A stretch of 37,678 nucleotides of DNA. Source: Cudoniella acicularis. Its lineage: Eukaryota > Ascomycota > Leotiomycetes > Helotiales > Helotiaceae. A program made the translations under genes and the position numbers. Numbering within the stretch: position 1 is the stretch's first letter; each line of letters begins with the position of its first letter. Under the pieces are notes generated by a model, which saw only the letters and a list, made by a program, of their open reading frames with translations, was not told where the DNA came from and made no database searches. The stretch is from the NCBI GenBank assembly GCA_013054445.1, contig JAAMPI010000443.1, positions 1 to 37,678 of the forward strand, read 5' to 3'. Positions 33,418 to 37,678 of the stretch are shown piece by piece.

Positions 33418-34137
33418 CTACGCCCTAAGGAACACGAATCACCATGCGAAAGCCACAATCAAACCTGGAATGAAGACCGGCATCGCCCTCCTCGCCCCAT
33501 TGCGAAGTCCTTTCTACGCCACGTTTTTGATCGTCGCCGTCATCGCATCCGAATCATTAACATGAGGAAACTCCACTTCAGGGACCTCCTTTCCCAAAAA
33601 CTCGCAAAGTGGACCCTAACCCTCCGTCAATTTGAACACTAGCAGCCTTTCACTTGGCGTCACCCTCTTGACCAAAGCATACTGATATTTATACATTTGC
33701 CTCGCTTTCATCCTCATTTTTGCCTTGTTGCTAGCACCAAACCACCCCCTCGCGCAGCGCTTATGCGTCTGCTCCATTGGACGGACAAAAAAGGGATTGA
33801 TGCGAGCGCAGAATCACATCATAGGACTCCAAACATTTGAAATGATAGCATTGTCGAAACTTCGGTACCAGCTCTTCAAGTCCCTCTCGACAAGAATAAC
33901 CCTTACCTCTGGATAAACCGATATTAACTCTTCTGAAAATGCGATAGTGGGCACATTGCAGGCGCCGCCATAGTTCCTGAGAATGTTGTCTCATTCATCT
34001 CCTGGGAGTGCTCTTGGTGGATTGCTGAAATATTTAGCATCAAGGGCGGCATCCCAACAGCTGCAGTCGCTAGTTTTGTGGAAAAAATCCATTGAATGAA
34101 ATGTGTAGATGCCAAGGATCTCGAAAGCGATTTGCAT
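33418..34137 (-). pseudogene. Sulfotransferase-like P-loop protein (Sulfotransfer_4 type), decayed
   Basis: A single minus-strand frame from about 34137 to TAG 33418 reads the family from just after the P-loop: MQIAFEILGIYTFH, CWDAALDAKYF, VPTIAFSEELISVYPE, VRVILVERDLKSWYRSF, NPFFVRPMEQ, CARGWFGA, LLVFKLTEG, GPLCEFLGKEVPEVEFPHVND, and a hydrophobic C-terminus (FIPGLIVAFAW). The P-loop itself, expected before 34137, is broken by two stops. Five internal stops (complements at 33991, 33814, 33616, 33514, 33439) all fall where relatives carry, or plausibly carry, tryptophan, for example EG-stop-GPLCEFL. Intact members are fungal P-loop proteins distantly related to sulfotransferases, often with a C-terminal membrane helix. 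Non-functional. Confidence 0.75.
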
Positions 34138-35109
34138 TGCTATTTATCAAGGCGGTGTTGTTAGCTCAAGATGAACTTTGTAAATTTCATGGATCTGTTC
34201 ATACGGCCGCGATGGTCAAAAACTTACATACCATGCCAGTCCGTGGCATTGCAAGATTAAGCACTTCCATGGGCACTGTTCTTTTACCCTTTCTTCCATT
34301 GATATTAGAGTCTGCTTTCAAAATTTGCCCCTCTCGGGCAACTTTGGTGGTCATGATGCACAAAATACCGCTTGATATGTTGGAGGGTTTTAGTGTCGAG
34401 GGTAATTTTGTTTAATGGAACTTCTTTTATCGAGACCAAGAAGTAGTATGTGGTAGGATCCGGTGAAGAAAAATTACATGTACAATTTTGACGGAAGTAT
34501 GAGAGGTCAGCACCAATGATTGGAATTGGTGTTGGGAAATTTATCATTGTAAAAGGGGGTGCTTGGTCTGCCTAGGCGAGATGCATAACACATGGAAATG
34601 GCTGCCAACAGAATCTTCACTGTGCCTCATGCAGCTTACGCGGTCTAGAAGTTAGAGTAATTACGAAGCTCAAAAATCGGTTTAGGAGTGTCAACAGTTC
34701 CATTCATGCTACAACAGATGAGGCGCTGAGCAAGTGCGTTGAGGATATCAATAGTAAATCAAATGCTCTCTGCGTTAAAAGTGCTTCTTGTGATATTGCC
34801 CCATGAATTGCCTGCTTCTTACATTTTCGCATTTCGTTAAACGCAAGCCCTTGAGATAAACTATAGAACAGATGGGTGATCAAATCACCGGATTGAGGAA
34901 AGTTCAAATACTTAAAGAGTAAAGTAGAAACATTAGGATGCCAGAGCATATATTTAATGCGAAACAAACAAATGATATATTTTCTCAAAGCTTTTATTTG
35001 AAGGACAGCAATATGCCAATAAGTGCCCACCCAACTAGAGGCCTAGCTCCAAAGGCTCAGAGCGCAAATCCATTTGTGCTATCCCAGCACATTAACCATC
35101 GAACTTGCA
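34138..35109. other. Intergenic
   Basis: May hold the decayed 5' part of the sulfotransferase-like pseudogene (on the minus strand, upstream of 34137). A minus-strand open frame at 34305-34547 is not recognisable. No gene supported. Confidence 0.4.
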
Positions 35110-35695
35110 CTAAGCAAGAGAAATCCTTCTACCTGGATTTCTCGATCTCACCCGACCATTAACAACAATCGACTCCAACTCCACCTTCTCTCCCTTCTCC
35201 AGAGTGCGCCTTCTCTTCTTCTCCCTCTCTTCATATCTCTTTTTATGCACAAAACAACCCCATACTCTTACCCACACATACTCCGCTGGCACCCATTCCT
35301 GCAGTAAATGACGCAAGGTCCAACCGTATTTGAGAGCTTCAAGAGCCTCTTCCATGTTGACTTTTCCGTTTAAGGTTCGGTAAATGGGATAGAAGCGTTT
35401 GGTGCTTACGCCGAGACTTGCTGAGGAGGCTCGGTCGAGGTGGTGGAAGATTCGGAGGAGAAGTTCTGTTGGGATAGTTGAGAGTGTGGGGATTTTATGT
35501 TGAGTGAAAGTTGTTGCTTGTGGAAACTCTGAGATTGTGGGTTCATTATGATCTGATGCGGATACCTGTCAGTTCAACTAATTGCCTCTAACTTAAAACA
35601 TATCGGGAAAGAGAACGCTTACTTGATATTAGACTAATCTCACCCTGCTGAGATTGAAAATTTCCATTCTTAAAACCTTTGAGTTGAGACTCCAT
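35110..35695 (-). CDS. F-box domain protein
   Basis: 171-aa protein from exons 35695-35623 and 35552-35110, around a 70-bp intron (GTAAGC, CTGAC branch, CATCAG, phase 1). I chose the acceptor at 35553 because the nearer ACAG acceptor leads to a stop. An F-box-like helix set sits near residues 44-75 (LSTIPTELLLRIFHHLDRAS), followed by SLGVSTKRFYPIYR and the conserved-looking YGWTLRHLLQEWVP, then a highly basic KKRYEEREKKRRR stretch. By family it would act as a substrate adaptor of an SCF ubiquitin ligase. No substrate-binding repeat follows, as in many short fungal F-box proteins. Start and intron are predicted from signals only. Confidence 0.6.
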
Positions 35696-37121
35696 TTCCT
35701 CACCACCCTCGAGCTGATATCCGTTTCAAAAGTGTTCTTTCCTTCAAGAAAAGTCGGGAACCTCGTGCTTCGCCTTCATCAGTTACTAGAACTGGTGTAC
35801 AATTCGTTGAACTCTTCTGTGTTTGATGAAGAAGTTTGTACAGGGAGCCAAGCAACTCAAATGCAATAACGCTTGATGCCCGCAAAATTTCGAAAGTTTT
35901 TGTAGAAGTATTTGTTAATAGCGTGTGGTATGAGACTTATTGAGAAATTTACCAGGCCATAATTTGTAAGTACGCCATTCACTGATTCAGGAATCGCTTA
36001 CGCTCACAGTTTAGAAAGTGCTTTCTTGTCCCGTCATCGCATTCACTGGCAATGAAACTGACCGTTTCTATGTAATTTTGGTGGTCTTGGTCGGGAACCA
36101 AAATCATTTCACACGAGGCACGATCCCCAGGATTTGTGCTTTGATGTTTTGATTTTGTCATTTGCTCTACCGTGTCTTTACCATTATCTAAATCCAGATC
36201 CAGAGCTGAATCTCAGCTCCCAAAATGACTAGATCATTGACCTTACGTTCTTCTTTTGGGTTATATTGAGCTCATCGATCAATTTGCCATACTTGAAAAG
36301 AACGAGTAATCTTAATTCCTGACTTTCGAGTTATTCCCGTATCACGGTGACTCAGTGAAACATTTTGAGCTGATTTTCTGGCGCTTTTTCTGGTCCTTGT
36401 CTTAAAACCACTTTACGAGAAGGATGGTAATACGCTAGGAATAGAAATTCCTTAACCAATGCTAGAGCTTAGGCATTGTCCAGGAATAAGCCAGACCAGC
36501 GATAAAATCCTTTCATCATATCTATAATTTCAACCTCTAGAATTTAGAAATGTTGGAAGTTTTGGTTTCCAGGGATTACAACCATTTAAAGTATATTAGG
36601 TTAAAAATACACAGTCTCGACTCTTGAAGTATAGATTGTTAGGTACCCGATCCATCTTTGTAGTTTTGTTAACCTTGCAAGTAACGCTCAAGGAAATCTC
36701 GGAACCGAGCCTCAGCGTCCCAGCTGTCGATCGATAGCAGATTAGATAAGAGACGTATTTATTTAAAGGACAAAGGAGAGTCAATATAGTATTTATATTT
36801 CGTTTTGCTATTTTCAAAATTCCTGTTTGGCAGGCCCCTTAAGTCCGGTATTCACGTGATACATCCACAAAACACTTCAAAAGTTAAATGACTTGTAAGT
36901 GAGCTAGGACAACGCAATTAAATTTGCTTACTCCTATTCCAAAATAGTAAATATTTCCCAAATATCCTAAAACAATTCTTCGTAGTTATTTTACTATTGT
37001 GAAGTGTTTGTGTCAAGATCTCGCTTAAAAGCTAACTCGCGATGCGTAGTCATAGATCCGCGCAGGTCCCGGTAATAAGGAAGCACCGGTATTAACTCCG
37101 TTCATTAAATTTCAATGCAAT

Positions 37122-37157
37122 GTTAATTCCTCGTTGGTTTCTCCTAAGAGGGATTAG
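37122..37157 (+). repeat. Imperfect 36-bp direct repeat, unit 1
   Basis: Matches 37247-37282 at most positions. The shared core is CCTCGT-GGTTTCTCC followed by a purine-rich GA-GGA-TAG end. It lies upstream of the hydrolase-like gene at 37479; could be a regulatory duplication or a repeat scar. Confidence 0.45.
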
Positions 37158-37246
37158 CATTCGCATATATTAAAAAACTCAAATGCATTCCTTTGTACTG
37201 GTACTACGGAAAGCTCATAACTCCGTCTCTTACACCAAAATTTAGT

Positions 37247-37282
37247 GCTGACTCCTCGTGGGTTTCTCCCGATAGAGACTAG
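37247..37282 (+). repeat. Imperfect 36-bp direct repeat, unit 2
   Basis: Second unit, 125 bp after the first and about 200 bp before the ATG at 37479. Confidence 0.45.
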
Positions 37283-37478
37283 GGCCTCAATCGACTGTTT
37301 TACCGTTGCTTAATAACCTTCTCACGCAGGCGCAAAGGCCCTAAAGTCCCTTAACGGCGTGATGCAACCACATCTATAAATTACCCGGGGTTCGCTTCGC
37401 AGGTATGTCTTTCCCATCTCTCAACTCTGATAAATCTCCTTTCTAAACATTCATCTCTTGACCGAAAATAAGACAAAC

Positions 37479-37678
37479 ATGGAAGACAACAAAGGAACCG
37501 TTTCTTTGATCGCGAAAGACCACGCATTAGTAGGCCAAGCGGAAAACATCCCTATTCCCGCACCTACTCCTGTCATCTCCATCAGCCCTTTAGTATTCCC
37601 AGTCCCAGGACGCCCCGTCGACATACAACTCAGAATTTCATTCCCACCTACGGGATTCAACTTACCAATCATCCTTCT
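37479..37678 (+). CDS. Alpha/beta-hydrolase-like protein (chlorophyllase type), 5' end only
   Basis: Open from ATG 37479 to the window edge (66 codons, no stop). The segment PVISISPLVFPVPGRPVD followed by LRISFPPTG-NLPIILL matches the N-terminal strand pattern of fungal chlorophyllase-like or acetylhydrolase-like alpha/beta hydrolases, where a SHG oxyanion turn would follow just past the edge. No signal peptide, so probably intracellular. The catalytic serine region is outside the window, so the class is tentative. Confidence 0.5.
   Translation, partial: MEDNKGTVSLIAKDHALVGQAENIPIPAPTPVISISPLVFPVPGRPVDIQLRISFPPTGFNLPIIL

Larger units (their letters stand above)
35696..37478. other. Intergenic, mostly AT-rich
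   Basis: No gene recognised. A minus-strand ATG-initiated frame of 60 codons (36161-35979) is followed by a GTAAGC donor-like site and could be a 5' exon, but I cannot connect it. The right end should hold the promoter of the gene at 37479. Confidence 0.4.

Overview
The window looks like a filamentous ascomycete (Pezizomycotina) chromosome segment. The evidence is short spliceosomal introns of about 44-70 bp with GTAAGT-type donors and CTRAY branch sites, a secreted DUF8021-type protein, a fungal STAND/NLR gene with the fungus-specific N-terminal domain, solo-LTR relics and RIP-like decay. A leotiomycete is my best guess, but the sequence alone does not fix the class.

Left part (1-20.8 kb): a head-to-tail array of eight paralogues, all on the + strand, spaced about 2-3 kb apart. 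Each encodes, or once encoded, a protein with two consecutive RRM-like folds. The first carries an RNP2-like strand (NCSLWITGIPP). The second ends in a hallmark block (LEFRFARVEGQAxMCL...GxDPC). The long, disordered N-terminal halves are almost unalignable apart from a short FRPSxMxL...GL motif. Seven copies share a phase-1 intron, in three of them just before a KK dipeptide. One full-length copy (14458-16099, 515 aa) is intact, a short single-exon copy (56-796) is intact, and the copy ending at 8049 has an intact RRM exon. The other five carry stops, frameshifts or deletions. A DUF8021 gene (1492-2343, minus) interrupts the array. Two inverted copies of one LTR (10690-10977 and 21356-about 21702) bracket the four right-hand paralogues. 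I do not know this family's function; it looks like a lineage-specific birth-and-death RNA-binding-like family.

Middle (21.7-24.1 kb): a TA-rich, gene-free block that looks like a RIP-mutated retroelement relic.

Right part (24.5-37.7 kb): a three-exon NLR (24544-28279, minus; STAND N-terminal domain, NB-ARC, TPRs) ending in three 249-bp near-identical TPR units; a small conserved fungal gene of unknown function (29236-29615); a decayed ERG26/3-beta-HSD-like gene (31957-about 33055, minus); a sulfotransferase-like pseudogene with five tryptophan-to-stop changes (33418-34137, minus); a two-exon F-box gene (35110-35695, minus); and the 5' end of an alpha/beta-hydrolase-like gene running off the right edge (37479 onward).

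The region is typical of fast-evolving accessory fungal DNA: a tandem family in all states of decay, repeat relics, pseudogenes and an NLR whose repeats are being homogenised. Gene models come from reading frames and splice signals only, with no transcript evidence.
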